This document shows positions 52,165-64,000 of a DNA stretch of 64,000 nucleotides, piece by piece. The notes under the pieces were generated by a model. The model saw only the letters and a list, made by a program, of their open reading frames with translations. It was not told the DNA's origin and searched no databases. Numbering within the stretch: the first letter of the stretch is position 1; each line of letters starts with the position of its first letter. The stretch comes from Lutraria lutraria (lineage: Eukaryota; Mollusca; Bivalvia; Venerida; Mactridae), in contig OZ026847.1 of the NCBI GenBank assembly GCA_964023205.1, forward strand, positions 9,103,652 to 9,167,651. The letters run 5' to 3'. The position numbers were made by a program, and so were the translations under genes.

Positions 52165-53245
52165 TCCTTATCGTTCGACGGAGACCTAGCGTTTGAGACA
52201 AATTAAAATTAAGCCAGTTGTAAAATGTGTACTATCTTTTGGTCTTTGACATTTGTTATATCAACGATTTCTGTTGTCGACGGCCTAGTTTCTTTAGTTC
52301 ATTATATAAACATGTATATGAATACAAAAAGAAACGATGGGCGAAAAGCAAGTACATTATGTACTTGGGCTAAACAAAAGCGCAACAGTTTGCAACTAAG
52401 TTCACACTTTTTCGAAGATTCTCCCCACTTAGCGTTGATTCCAGTTTGAAATATATAAACACACTTAGAGAGGGCGGGGGACCAAGAGAGAGGGCGGGGG
52501 ACTTGGAAATAATGGGAGGGGCTATAAGAAATATATGGGGCATGGTCTGAGGGAAAGCAAAGACTATGGTATGGTGAATGAGACGGAGAGCAAAAGGGGA
52601 TAGAAAAACAGGGTTTTTTTCACTAGCGATGTATATTTTACACGAGCAATGATTCTCAGCCACAATAAAGATTTATAGTGGAGCCTAAAGACAAAGGCTG
52701 CATAATTCTCCAAACTCGAATCTAAGGAATAATAACAATACCATTGCTGGTGTGTTTAAAAATCATTTGTATTTGTTAACGCTTTTGTATTAACAGGTGC
52801 GTGTAGAACAAAGTTGACAAACTTGTACAATTACTTATCTATTCGTGTCACAAACTGTGTTGTTCGAGAATGATATACTATTTTTTCTGGCCATCTGGTT
52901 GTTTTGTATAAGCGGTGACGCTGCATGGTGAAATTCCTTTAAAGGGAGACAAATGTTGTTTGACTTCGCTTCATAAGACTGTATAGATAACCTCCCTTAG
53001 TTCAATAACAATTTGAAGTTTCGATATTGAAAGAATACAAACATTTCAAGGTTATTTGAATTTTAAACATTTAGCATTTGTCTACATGATCTATGATAGC
53101 TGGTATCCTCTAAATATCAGGACTACCATTATGAACAGCTAAAGGTTTTTGATATCAAATTGAAAATATGGAACATATCAATGACCAGCCCGAAAAATAA
53201 GTGGGCTTTACAACGTGTAGTCGGGATTTACTGTACCTACTTGAT
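52165..53245. other. Upstream region of the GH9 gene
   Basis: On the minus strand this holds the 5' untranslated exon ending at the ATG (52164-52162) and presumably the promoter, which I cannot pinpoint. A short duplication GAGAGGGCGGGGGAC lies at about 52468-52501. No other gene seen. Confidence 0.4.
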
Positions 53246-53248
53246 GCC

Positions 53249-53467
53249 ATGTTTGTTTATTTGAGTTTTACGCCCCTTTTCAATAGTCAAAGTCATTGTT
53301 CCTGGGAAGAATCAGTACTACACTCCCATTCTCCGTAAGTAACTGCCTACTTTCTTACATAAAGAGACATGGTCGGTAGCTGGGCTCGGACTCACGACCC
53401 TATTTCAGTGAGAGGTTACAGTGATTTGAAGTCAGCGATCTTAATCGCTTGACCACGGAGGTGGGTT
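53249..53467. repeat. tRNA-derived SINE-like repeat
   Basis: Same family as 43665-43912: TTTTACGCCCCTTTTCAAT, CTCCCATTCTCCGTAAGTAA, GTTACAGTGATTTGAAGTCA and CTTGACCACGGAGG. It lacks the AGGCGGACAG segment. Confidence 0.65.
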
Positions 53468-53619
53468 CGTGATGTCTGTACAAGTGTTGGGCTTAATGGA
53501 CTTTATATATCTATATCGGTGCCTTTTGCAACTTCAAACTTCAGAAAATAGTAATATTTGCAACCTACAAAAACTAAGTTATTTTTTATGAATATGAAGA
53601 TAGGCTAAAGCAATATGAA

Positions 53620-53815
53620 TACTGTGGAATCATTAATTTTCGTTGGGGATTTAATTTCGTAGATTTCGTGGGTCGGCTCATCCACGAAATCAAATCCTCA
53701 GAGATAATGCATTTCTTTTCAAAAAGCAAAATCCACGAATTCATTTCCCCACGAAATAGCCATTTTAGTAAAAACCACGAAAATTGAGCCCAACGAAATT
53801 AAATGAATTACAGTA
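53620..53815. mobile_element. Foldback MITE-like element, TACTGTGGAATC family
   Basis: Opens TACTGTGGAATCATTAATTT and ends AATGAATTACAGTA, with the shared self-complementary interior around GGCTCATCCACGAAATC. Confidence 0.8.
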
Positions 53816-54552
53816 CCATGCAAGACAAGACAAAACGCATGTAGTCGTGTTTCTGGTTATCCAAACGTCCCTATTTTGTAGCACCGATCTAACAACAAGA
53901 TCCAAATAACCAAAATGTGTAGTACAAAATAGATGAAAATATAGATAAGAAAAGGTTCGCGACATACCTGCGAAATATTTTGGTCCAAAATTATTACTAT
54001 TACTATTTTCCGGACTTTTAGTCCATTTTTATTGTATAATTAATGCATGGATGACTTCTACATGATTGAACACTTAAGCAGGTGATGTATTAATTAAACA
54101 CAACACTTAAATTCTTATGTTTAGATTTTAATTTTGTCACAATTACTATCTAAATAAAGACGCTTCCAGATTTAGATAATTCATGAAGCGGGAGTGTAGT
54201 CCTTTTAACGTTTTCATTGAATGAAGAGTAAAAGCGACACCAAATGTCGATATTTGTCAATGGCATGTAATTACGAAGACATAATTTGGTTAGGAAATTA
54301 CCGGTACTAAAAGATGTTCGCTTGAAAGCGTTTCCTGCAATCAGGGTGTCAAAGACGCTCGGAAACAAAGCGGAAGTGTCTATTTCATTGGCACTCAGAT
54401 ACATTTACCTGGTATCTAATTATGGAATTCTTTCGGATGGTATTATCGCACGAATTGCTTTTCGTGAATGTATACATCATGTGACTGAGTGACACTGAAA
54501 GCCCCTTAAAGCCTTGTTTTCATCTTTTCAAGTTTCTCTTTCTGGACATATA

Positions 54553-54986
54553 TGTTTTGTTTTATTTGAATTTTACGCCCCTTTTCAACCAATAATATAG
54601 TAATATAGTAGAGTAATATACTGTATTTCCATTTATTTTCGTTGGGCTCAATTTTCGTGTTTTTTTACTAAAATGATGGCTATTTCGTGGGTACATTTTT
54701 GATGCTTTATCTCTGCATTTAAGTTCGTGGGGATTTTATTTCGAAATCCACGAAATTAAATCCCCAACGAAAGTTAATGATTCCACAGTAAGGCGGACAG
54801 TTCACCTAACCACCGTTCCTGGGAAGAACCAGTACCAGACTCCCATCCTTCATAAGCAACTGCCTACTTTCTCACTTAAAGAGTCATGGTCGATAGCGGG
54901 GCTCGAACCCACGATCCTCTATCAGTGGGAGAGGTTACAGTGATTTGAAGTCAGCTATTTTAACCACTCGACCACGGAGGCGGGTG
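54553..54986. repeat. SINE-like repeat interrupted by a MITE
   Basis: The left part (to about 54589) has TTTTACGCCCCTTTTCAAC. The right part resumes at 54791 with AGGCGGACAGTTCACC and runs through CCCATCCTTCATAAGCAACT, GTTACAGTGATTTGAAGTCA and CTCGACCACGGAGGCGGGTG. Between them lie a short AT spacer and the element at 54619-54790. About 14 bp of SINE sequence seen in other copies is missing at the junction. Confidence 0.75.
54619..54790. mobile_element. Foldback MITE-like element nested in a SINE
   Basis: TACTGTATTTCCATTTATTT at one end, ATTCCACAGTA at the other, same family as 16298-16508 but in reverse orientation. It is shorter than its relatives, with part of the central palindrome missing. 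Confidence 0.8.
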
Positions 54987-55150
54987 CTCATGACAAATAA
55001 GGAGTACATTTGACAGTGAAGCCAGTGAAGACAGGTCATCTTGTTTAGAAATAGGTCTAACTTAACCAGATCTCAGCATGGTTTAAATTCCTTTATCGCC
55101 TAATACTCGTACATTGAATCATGTGTTTTATAATTCATACTTGGTACAAG

Positions 55151-55362
55151 TACTGTGGAAATTATAAATTTTCGTTGGGGATTTAATTTCGTGGATTTCG
55201 TGGGTCGGCTCATCCACGAAATCAAATCCCCACGAATTTAAATGTAGAGATAATGCATTTCTTTTCAAAAATCAAAATCCACGAATTTATGTCCCCACGA
55301 AATAGCCATTTTAGTAAAAACCACGAAAATTGAGCCCAACGAAAATAAATGAAGATACAGTA
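55151..55362. mobile_element. Foldback MITE-like element, TACTGTGGAATC family
   Basis: Opens TACTGTGGAAATTATAAATT and ends GAAGATACAGTA. Near full length (212 bp), with the conserved core TTTCGTGGGTCGGCTCATCC. Confidence 0.8.
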
Positions 55363-57400
55363 AATTGGTTTAGTTGCTATCCAAAGTCTGAATGTTCACT
55401 AATGTATAATTGAATCGGTAAAAAAGTCATTCATTTCTACTGGGAGACAGTAATGTAGCAAAATAGATATCCAATTATAACAATTCCTCTGTGCTTAATA
55501 ATCTAAGAATCAGTTCCTTCGTGATTGAATACGTCTTTATTGTGTGAAAATTTACAGCAAAAAAGCATTATTCACATAAGATGCGCGAATGTCTGTATAT
55601 ATCACACTGCTTTGAGCGGAGCGGAGAACACATTTATAAGCAATAAGAAAATCAGAATATCGGAATATAAATTGATGTGTGTATCTTTGTATAGTAAAAA
55701 AATAAAGTAACACACCAATTCGAGCGTTCCAAACTGTTTCTGGCGAGCTGAATACATTAGGTAGGAACAGGAAAGAGATATTTCTGATTCATAAATATGA
55801 CTGCGTGTTTAATTATGTTTTACGAACATAATAAATTATTATGTTATGCAGTATTGTTATGCATTAAAGTGCAAAGGCAGTGTTGTTATGCGCGTGACGA
55901 AACAGTAGTGAACACATATGAGCGTTGCACGAATCTCACTATAAGGATTTCCACTGAACCTCTCATTGGCTCGAACTCTTGAGGACTGTTGAAGTCAGTA
56001 TTCCGGAGTTCAAGTCATAAGGAGTTGAACATTTTACTCAACCAAGTAGAGTTGTTTCCCTTTTATAATGAATGTATCGTGTTATGTTGTTTGTAGATAT
56101 GTCAGTGTGGGGAATCCACGTGACCTAGTGACGTCAGAATGTTATCGTTACAAGCGCGTTTTCTGTCAATTGAACTAGGAAGCATCTACATTTACAATTC
56201 GTACTCAGTAGCATTTGTTCATTACAAACATAATAATATTAAAGTTAAATACTTGTTTGGTCTGTATAAGTCTTTATTTCAGTTTGCGAATATAATTTTC
56301 GCGTTTTTTTTTAATATCCTTAAATCCGTGGGTGAATAGAGTTTTTTATTGATAGTCATGAAACCACGCAGTCATGTCTTGGAATACCACGTTAAGTTTT
56401 ATAAATCTGTCAGGTCAGTTTATGGTTTAATCGATCAATTAGGGTCCAAGGCCACAAACTTAAGATCGATCTCAAATCTCACTTTCAACCACAGCATTGT
56501 TTTCTTGTGTCTATAAGAAGACATTTTGTTATATTTATTGCTATAAAAAACTGATTGAAAAGTTGCAATAAGCGATATTACTGAATCTTTGAATATACAA
56601 ACAATGTCAGAGTCCAATTTCAATTTTTTCCACCTTGATATTCGGAGTTCTATTCTTTCTTAAAAGAAAAGCACGTACATCATAGTAAAGTAATTCCCAT
56701 ATATTATGTTTTATACACACGGGTTTTTTAAACTTGGCAATCGCTTATCCATATAGAAATTTTGAAATATTTCGAGTTTACAATCAGTAAAAGTACTTTC
56801 AGAGTTATGGAAGTAGACGCGTTGTTCGATATATTGCCAGACAGCAAAATAAACCCATTTCACGCCAATCGATGACAGTATTTCGTAATACCTGTACTGT
56901 TGATTCTCAGAAACTATTGACACTATAATGTGACAAATAATAGATAGCTTTTTATCGTATAACGCCTGTGTTTCCTTAGTAACCATACATTACTGATACT
57001 CTTGTATAATAAACATACTGCATCAATGTCAAATTACCCCAATATGAAACAAAGTGTTACTCTTTAATAACTACGAACTGTGTAGTTTTACTAAACTGTG
57101 CCGGCCTTGAATTTATTTGTTTTGTGACATTCATGACAAGTCAAGGTCTTTCAGACTACTTGTGGTTTGATTCTTTTGGTCTAAAATGCAAAGCAATTAC
57201 TTCATGTAGTTAGAAAACGGAATCAAATTATAAGCCATGTACGAAAACCTGAAATTAATCTACTAAATGTAACGAAAGCCGAACACTTTGAACATTATCA
57301 ACCAGGGAACTGAAACACTCTAAGTAAATTTATAGGCTTAATGCATTAGGATCCTAAATTCAAAAATTGTTTTCTGAAATTAGGGAAGATATATTTTGGA
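55363..57400. other. Intergenic, no gene recognised
   Basis: AT-rich DNA with short unsupported open frames. The only structured piece seen is the solo foldback arm at 56105-56195. Confidence 0.45.
56105..56195. repeat. Solo arm of the long foldback element
   Basis: TGTGGGGAATCCACGTGACC through TTACAAGCGCGTTTTCTGTC matches the left arm at 25622 onward. No opposing arm follows, so this is a truncated copy. Confidence 0.7.
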
Positions 57401-57403
57401 AAA

Positions 57404-57500
57404 ATTATTATTTTTTAGGATTCCATTAAAGAAAATTATTATTTTTTAGGATTCCATTAAAGACAATTATTATTTTTTAGGATTTCATTAAAGAAAATTA
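57404..57500. repeat. 31-32-bp tandem repeat, three copies
   Basis: TTATTATTTTTTAGGATTCC then ATTAAAGAAAA recurs at about 57404, 57436 and 57467 with minor changes. Confidence 0.8.
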
Positions 57501-57668
57501 TTTACCAAGAATTTTTTTCAAGGACAATATTCTTCCTTTGAGTTATTTCCCTTTAGATTTGCAATGTAGTCGTCTATGGGAGTTACCCAGTTTTCAAGGA
57601 TTAGAAGAAAAAGAACATCCATTTCAGTGAAAACTCATGGCAAAAAGATGCAATTATATAATACCAAT

Positions 57669-58007
57669 TTAAAACCCCATTAGCTTTTTGGATGTTAAAA
57701 TTAAAGAAGGTCTTATTTTACCTAGAAAGATGTCTTATCAGTGAAATTGACTTTCATTTGCAATAAAAACATTCCCAAATTTTACTTTTAATCACGGAGT
57801 ACATATAGAACTATAGCACAATATTATTGTCAATGATATTGCAAAAGATAAGAAAAAGCATGCATTTGACAACATTTGAAAGAGATGTGGCTAAAGAAAA
57901 GCATTATGTTAATATTGTTTTAGAGCAAATAAAATACATTTCTTATATTTCACTATCATTTTATCTATTGTTCAGTATTACTAAATTCAAAAAGCTAATG
58001 GGCCTTT
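57669..58007. mobile_element. MITE-like element with CATTAGCTTTTTG ends
   Basis: Left TTAAAACCCCATTAGCTTTT and right inverse AAAAAGCTAATGGGCCTTT. The ends resemble the 18933/36472 family (GCTAATGGGACTTTAA). The interior matches 46470-46799 and 61397-61620. The 90-codon open frame across its right half is not supported as a gene. Confidence 0.75.
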
Positions 58008-58429
58008 CATTTGATAAAGAAAAGTATAGGTCACCATGCAATATATATAGAAATAAGTATTTTTCAACATGGGCAAGATTAAATTGTGTCGTAGAATGAT
58101 TTAAACTTTAAAGAATCTAGGGTAACTATCAAAACATTAAGGATACTTTGTTTATACTATTTTTTTTAATATCAACGTTTTTGAGTAGATAGATAGATAC
58201 ATTTATTTCACTATAAAATGTAAAGACAATCATTGCAGGTACAGTTAAAACATACAAACAATAAAATTAAAATGATCATGAATTAATAAAGCCACGTCAA
58301 TCAACATCATATAGTAAGGATAGCACAAAAAGCGTAAATTAATACCCTTATTTCCATTGTGGTCCTTAGATAACAGACATGGTAGGCCATTTGTAAATAA
58401 TAATAAATAGTTAAGGAAACCAATGACTT

Positions 58430-58540
58430 TCCGCGAACAAGAATCGAACCCGAATCGCCGGGCTACAAATACAGCGCATTAACCACTGGACCTTCCGCGA
58501 CTGAATGAAAGAACGTAGTGTGGTTGTGAAGCCATAGAAA
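58430..58540 (-). repeat. tRNA-derived SINE-like repeat
   Basis: Minus-strand reading gives a box-A-like TGGTTAATGCGCTG and a box-B-like GGGTTCGATTC. The flank GAAAGAACGTAGTGTGGTTG matches the copy at 8415-8645. Confidence 0.6.
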
Positions 58541-59715
58541 ATACTCATTATGCAGTCAGTGTATTATATCATCAACTTCAAAATCTGCAAAACTCCAATT
58601 TGAGTCTGAGAGTACAAAACTGACTCTAGAGAACGTGTGTCTGTCTCAAGATGATATAGATTCCCATTTCCCTGATAGAAAAGTAGGTTAATATGTGCAA
58701 ATGAATCAAAAATGAATAATTTATCATCTTTTCGCAAGATTATTTAAATAGATAGCGTGCAGCTAACTTAGTTAAGCGATTCAAGAGAAAAATAGGAATG
58801 TAGTCATATAGTCGCGATACGGAACGAAAATAAATTCCTTGATAGATTTTCATGAAAGGCGACCACTGTTCCGTAGACTATTTATTGAAATATGGACATT
58901 AATTTATGATTTATTTATCTTATAGACGCAACAAACGAGTTTGTAGTTAATTATGTACAAATAACGGGGGGGGGGGGGGGGGTTCTTCGGTACGGTTGGC
59001 TGGTCGGAAAATATAGTATAGATGTAACAGCCCAGTCCCAGATAAACGAAATCGCTGCGAATTGATACCGAAAATTCAGAACGAAATTTGCAGTGTTCGT
59101 AGCCTTTTTATTTGGTGAACTTTTACTTGAACGATTTTGCACCGAACACATAACGAACTTGCACCGAATATGTCGAATAGCCAACGTTATTTCTCAGTTT
59201 TTTTTTCGTTCTGAAACCTCAAAGAACACCTGTCGTTTGAGTTACGACAATACTGAATGCGCTACGTACCCTCACCGAATAGACCTGTACGTTACACGAA
59301 CCCCTAATAGCGAAGTACATGCAATATTCGATCGAAATTCCCAATATTTACCGAAACCTCTCAGCAAAGCAGATTGCAATTTTGCTTCGGAAATATCTGC
59401 TTGCTGCTTGTATAGTCAGTGTTCCAGTTGTCTTCATGTAGCGAAAACGTCTACTATTCAATTATTAATACTACCAAATTACAAAATAATTACTACAGAA
59501 CTGCAATACTACAGTGATAGACAAGGAAGAGAAAGAAATACCAGTTGTGAACAGGCCAAAAAAGGCTAAAGCCGTTCAGGCATAAAGTAAGGCAGCCAGT
59601 TTGTAGCGAACACCTTTACTACCCTAGAGCTACATATCCACCTCTCCGGCTCTGCTACCGTCATCGCAGCACTCCTTTAGCACAATGTCATGGTGTGACT
59701 AGATGTAGATGTCAC
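58541..59715. other. Intergenic, with a homopolymer G run
   Basis: Contains a 17-G run at 58966-58982. A 158-codon open frame at 59093-59569 begins at GTG, contains no ATG and shows no domain or splice context, so I do not call it a gene. Confidence 0.45.
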
Positions 59716-59719
59716 AAAT

Positions 59720-59955
59720 AACAGGCATGTCTAGAATATGATTTAAGTATAGCAAATACCAGGCATGTCTAGAATATTATGTATTTTAGATACGAGGCAT
59801 GTCTGGAATATGATGTAACAATAGCAAATACCAGGCATGTCTGGAATATTATGTATTTTAGATACGAGGCATGTCTGGAATATGATGTACTAGTAAGTCT
59901 AGAATGGGATTTAACTATAGCAAATAACAGGCATGTCTGGTTTATGATGTAACCG
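59720..59955. repeat. CAGGCATGTCTGGAATATGA tandem repeat
   Basis: GGCATGTCTAGAATAT or GGCATGTCTGGAATAT recurs about seven times. Units of roughly 38-55 bp alternate between AGCAAATACCA and GTATTTTAGATACGA spacers, so a two-unit higher-order period is visible. Confidence 0.8.
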
Positions 59956-60016
59956 CAAGGATACGGTGTAAATAGATCGAACACTAGGCCTTTAAACAAA
60001 AATCCAGTCTGAGTAA

Positions 60017-60120
60017 GTTTTTTTTGTTACAGCTTTACGCCCCTTTTCAACAGTCTGAGTCATATGAGGCGGACAGTTCACAAGTCAGCGACCTTAACCA
60101 CTTAACAACGGAGGCGGTCA
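60017..60120. repeat. SINE-like repeat, internally deleted copy
   Basis: CTTTACGCCCCTTTTCAACA, GTCATATGAGGCGGACAG, then a jump to GTCAGCGACCTTAACCACTT and CGGAGGCGG. The middle of the SINE seen at 43665-43912 is missing. Confidence 0.65.
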
Positions 60121-61396
60121 GTCTATAGTAAGGCGAATGATTTCAGGGTATAATAAATATAAAAGCCGACTTCAACTTCAGAAAAAGATATAATTCTTTT
60201 CTCTTTTCAACGAATAATAATGCCATTACTAGCGTTCTCAATATCACTGTCGACAAATACATTAGAACAAAAACAACAAAATGCATGTCTCGTTCCCAAT
60301 CAGTTTAAAATAAGGACAACAATTCAGAAATAAATTCGCTTCACTGTTGACAGACTTGTGGTTTTCAGAATGCAATATATTTGGACAGTCTAATAATGCT
60401 CCCAGTATTGAATGAGCTACCGAGGGGATCTTAATTCTAAAACTGTCAATCAAGCAGAGACTCGTTTCTTGAAAATTACTGAATTGGAAACAAGCACAGC
60501 CGTAGGCAGAAATCGATTCCTGAAGCTATATTGCACACGCAATATAGTTTTCTTATTTCTAAGAAACTGTAGAAATATCAAACTCTTGAGAGTGTATTTG
60601 ATATGAAGTATGACAACAGATAAAGGACTGATTTCTACAGATTAGATCTAGTCTTACTGTCAAGGGGATTATTCTAACCTAAAGAATGGATTCTTCTACA
60701 GTATTAGGTACTTAAGGCAACATAAAATCCACATGCCACACTCGAGAACTTTATCATTCCATAACATCATAACTGTTTATATAAACGAAATATGTAGACT
60801 GTCTCAATGTTTATATAAATCTGTGAACAACGGCCACCAAAAGGAAAAGTAGAAGTGTGGCCTTTATGTATAATTAATGTTTAAGTCAGGGAATTATGGG
60901 TAAAAATGTGTGTACGTATACATGGAGTCAAAACACGGCATAGCAATTCAATCAAGACACTTGGTTAATTTGATCAGTTATAAACTGGACAGTTGATTGG
61001 AAGAATACGTTCCCAGACCTAGCAAAGGGGTAGATTCACTTGTGGTCAAAAATGGTCATTTATCAGAATTCCTAGATAGTTTAACAACATAACATATTGG
61101 ATGTTTCTGAATCAAAAATGTGTTTCAAATTGTTCTGACATGGGTATTGAATACAACGGTCATATTATGAGTTCAAGCACTCCTCAATTATCATCGGCTT
61201 GCTGAAGCGTTTTGTTAAAAATCACAACAAATCATAAGTTACGACAGCAAATAGTTCAACTTATACTAGTGTAGTCATAATGACTTCTTGTCTTTTTTTT
61301 GCAAAAGGAGAATAGACGATTGTATATAATAAGAGTGCTAATAAATGTGAACTGAAAAATACAAATGATGAATAAATGTCAGAAAATGAACACAGT
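60121..61396. other. Intergenic, no gene recognised
   Basis: AT-rich, with short unsupported open frames only. Confidence 0.45.
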
Positions 61397-61620
61397 TTAA
61401 AGGGTCATTAGCTTTTTGAATTTTAGAAATACAGAACGATAGACAAAATAATTGTAAAATATAAGAAATATATTTTATTTGCACTAAAACAATGTTTGCA
61501 TAATGACTTTCTTTAGTCACATATCGTAAAAATGTTGTCAAATGCTTTTTCTTATTTTTTTTGCAATATCATTGAAAAAAATACTGTACTACATTTCTAT
61601 ATGTACTTCATATTTATTTA
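61397..61620. mobile_element. Reverse-oriented partial copy of the 57669-58007 element
   Basis: Starts TTTAAAGGGTCATTAGCTTT. The interior is the inverse of the 57669 copy (GACTTTCTTTAGTCACATAT, TGTTGTCAAATGCTTTTTCT, GCAATATCATTGA). The far end is lost. Confidence 0.65.
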
Positions 61621-62284
61621 TCTTCATGGTGTCATTTATTGAGCACAGCAATGTGTTTGACCTTTTTTATGGAACACGGTCCCGTTTGGTAGCCTAGAAT
61701 GTTAGATATTTTGTGACATTCCAGCTATTGGCCAGAGCAGTAGAAATTATTAATACCAGATTGTTGTCATAAGTATGTACTGAATAGTTTAGTTTTTAAT
61801 TATATTGTTATATCCGCGAAAGGTTTCAATGAAATCTTTGATGGATCTTTGCTTTGTAATAAGACAACATTCAATGCCTTCAGTGCTTTGATTTAATCAG
61901 TAATTCGTTGTTCATAGAGAAGTAAACATACCATATAAGGAAGTTCAGACATTCTTGCAGATATCGTAATTAAGAGATATTCGATAGTGATCGCGTAGAG
62001 GAACCGTTCGTGTTTCTACATCCAAATGGCGCACCTAGAGCTGCTTTGATGTAAATTGAGACAAATTGCATATTTCTTGTTTTTTACTCACTCAGTATGT
62101 TTCCATGACAACGGCTAACAATGGAATTTCTTGTTTTATTCGGTTAATGGTGTTTTCATGTTTACAAAGCCTATTTTTTATCTATACAGGAAATTAAAAT
62201 GAAGAATATTTGCATATTTAGTTCTGAAAAGGACTTGCTTCATTTATGGTGCACCAGAAAACTGATCGAGTGATTAATGTCTCT
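61621..62284. other. Intergenic, no gene recognised
   Basis: AT-rich; no repeat or coding feature identified. Confidence 0.4.
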
Positions 62285-62500
62285 AACTAGTAATCACTAG
62301 CCCCTTATGGCTGTGAATTCGAATCTCACCCTGAACCGGACACATGTCACATGTGAAGGAGCTGTCCACGTAGCTCACAGAAGGTCGATAGTCCTGCCCA
62401 ACCGTACGCCTGGGATTTCCGCCCACATTTAGAGCAGAAAAGGTTGTCAAATAATCTTGGTTGCTGGTGCAACCTTTACGTGTTTTCATCTACCGAGCGA
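62285..62500. repeat. SINE-like dispersed repeat
   Basis: A tRNA-like GGCTGTGAATTCGAATCTCA is followed by GAGCTGTCCACGTAGCTCAC, AGAAGGTCGATAGTCCTGCC and CCTGGGATTTCCGCCC. The wording resembles a dispersed repeat I recall from bivalve genomes; the match is from memory and approximate. A 13-G run follows at 62589-62601. Confidence 0.45.
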
Positions 62501-62601
62501 CTTTGGCTTGATGAAATTTATAAAAAAAAACATTATAAATAACGATTCTGCAATTGCGACAGAAATATTTCGATATATATTAATTTCTGGGGGGGGGGGG
62601 G

Positions 62602-63298
62602 TTCACAACTTGGTCCACGTGATTGTTTCATAAATTCAACTAACTTAATACTATATTATAAGTAGCACCCACAAAATAAAGTTGACGAATCAAATGTTTA
62701 CTATTTATTATTGAGTACGTTTTGTATCACATGTACGTCAACAAAATCAAGATCCTATACTACAATGTAATGTTTACCGGACTCATTCAACACAAAAACG
62801 ACACGGTACTCGTCGCTGCTTAAAATATCAGTACACTATAGAAGCCCACGACCCGGCACTACGAGTAGTACAAAGAAAAAATCTGTCATGTAACATATAC
62901 TGCTATCAAGACGATCTAGGCCAGTCGAAGGCAGGAACTCACAGAAAATCGATTATTTGAGCTATATTACACACTCAATAGTTTAGTTAAAGCTGACATG
63001 ATGAAGAAATGTCTATTTTGTCTTTCACAAGGATGGCCTTTGTTCACAGGCTTGACTGTATATATAAATCTGCTAACAACGGTCACCAAGCAGACATAGT
63101 CCTTATGCTTACTGTGGAAAGTTCCGGGTAGGCACCAAATGCATTGTAAAAAATACGAGAGAAGATTACAACTTATTTAAGGTATTAGGGAACTGGGAGA
63201 AGAGATATCAGTCATGGTGCGTGTAGACTAAAATCTTTTATTCGTTGTCCTTAATCATTTCTGAATTACATGTAGTTACGATCGTTCCGTATTTGAAC
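62602..63298. other. Intergenic, no gene recognised
   Basis: AT-rich sequence with no supported feature. Confidence 0.4.
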
Positions 63299-63412
63299 CA
63301 AAGGGGTTTGTCACGAAAAAAAATATAAAAAAAATATATATACATGTATATATATATATATGGGTTACATGGAAAAAAAAATTCGATTTTTTTTTTCGTG
63401 ACAAACCCCTTT
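63299..63412. repeat. Inverted repeat with AT spacer
   Basis: AAAGGGGTTTGTCACGAAAA on the left pairs with TTTTCGTGACAAACCCCTTT on the right, around a (TA)n-rich centre of about 60 bp. It would form a near-perfect hairpin and is probably a small foldback element. Confidence 0.85.
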
Positions 63413-63804
63413 GATTTGAACTAGTTATGCATCATTTTGTCAGCATGCCAGCGTACTTGGTGTGAATATGTGTTTATATCTAGACATTAAATCGGTAATA
63501 TCTTCCAGTCTTACTGCTTTGATCAACAAATTGAGATTTGAACTCGGGGGCTGGCCTTAATTGAAGTCATCCCGGGGAGAGCACTGTTGTTCCTGAGATC
63601 GTAGGTGCGAAGTTCGTGTAAGTCGATCATTTTGTACGCCACAATCTGACTAAAGTCATAACACTCAATGTCATTTGTCTACTAGTAATAAGAACAAATA
63701 GTCCTCAGAATAAAGGCCACCTGTCAATAAAGGCCTCAATGCGTACTTTTTTCTACTTTTCTGAATAACTAAGTACCTGAATTGCCCTGACTAGGTTAGA
63801 ATGA

Positions 63805-63890
63805 TTTGTTTGTTTGTTTGTTTGTTTGCTTGTTTACTTGTTTGTTTGTTTGTTTGTTTGCGTGCTTGCTTGCTTGCTTGCTTTGTTTGT
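63805..63890. repeat. (TTTG)n / (TTGC)n microsatellite
   Basis: Runs of TTTG interrupted by TTGC, then a TTGC run, then TTTG again. A compound tetranucleotide repeat. Confidence 0.9.
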
Positions 63891-64000
63891 GTCATATTTG
63901 ACATGATACTAATATTGCGCTTGTCTATCGGTGAGAACTTAATTAGAGACGGCGGAATTCAAATAACAACACAATGAGGACAATGAGATGTACATTGCTA

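Noticed and set aside
57827..58099. 90-codon frame
   Set aside because: It overlaps the right half of a MITE-like element whose copies elsewhere do not keep the frame.
59093..59569. 158-codon plus-strand open frame, the longest in the right third
   Set aside because: It starts at GTG, has no ATG, no signal peptide or domain I recognise, and no splice context. Best read as a chance frame.

Overview
This is a eukaryotic, intron-rich, AT-rich genomic window, most likely from a bivalve or other mollusc. No stretch has bacterial gene density. The genes are short GT-AG exons with consistent phases, and the spaces between them are filled with foldback/MITE-like elements, tRNA-derived SINE-like repeats, satellites and one degraded LINE. 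A CBM2-linked GH9 cellulase and a repeat opening AGCTCACCAGAGCAC (which I recall as common in bivalve genomes) fit this. The assignment is inference.

Layout. 1-3.3 kb: exon-like blocks that may be the 3' end of an unidentified plus-strand gene with alternative terminal exons. 3.3-11.2 kb: intergenic, with repeats. 11.2-44.6 kb: a tandem plus-strand cluster of four related secreted C-type-lectin-like genes, called here A (11229-20921), B (about 23481-26346, headless and damaged), C (28796-37522) and D (39079-44535). 45.5-52.2 kb: a minus-strand GH9 endo-beta-1,4-glucanase gene with an N-terminal cellulose-binding module, tail-to-tail with gene D. 52.2-64 kb: intergenic, dense in MITE-like elements, SINEs and tandem repeats.

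Genes A, C and D share one plan. It is a signal peptide exon, two exons that together look like a small SH3b-like module (conserved Gly-Tyr, NxW and GYV positions), one Thr/Pro-rich mucin-like exon, then one to three C-type lectin domains (CTLDs), each split over two exons, and a 38-nt terminal exon ending in a short Ser/Val/Ile-Gly tail. I joined the exons by hand. Spliced lengths are exact multiples of three: A 719 aa (715 without a 12-nt microexon), C 482 aa, D 329 aa. CTLDs fall into three exon-length classes: alpha (279+147 nt), beta (288+183) and gamma (276-282 + 135-138). A is alpha-alpha-beta, C is alpha-beta, B and D are gamma. All joints after the third exon are phase 1, so modules can be skipped or shuffled without breaking frame.

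The lectin cluster probably encodes secreted or mucus-associated recognition proteins, and the GH9 gene a secreted digestive cellulase. These roles are inferred from domain families only. Two introns (one in A, one in the GH9 gene) appear to need GC-AG splicing.
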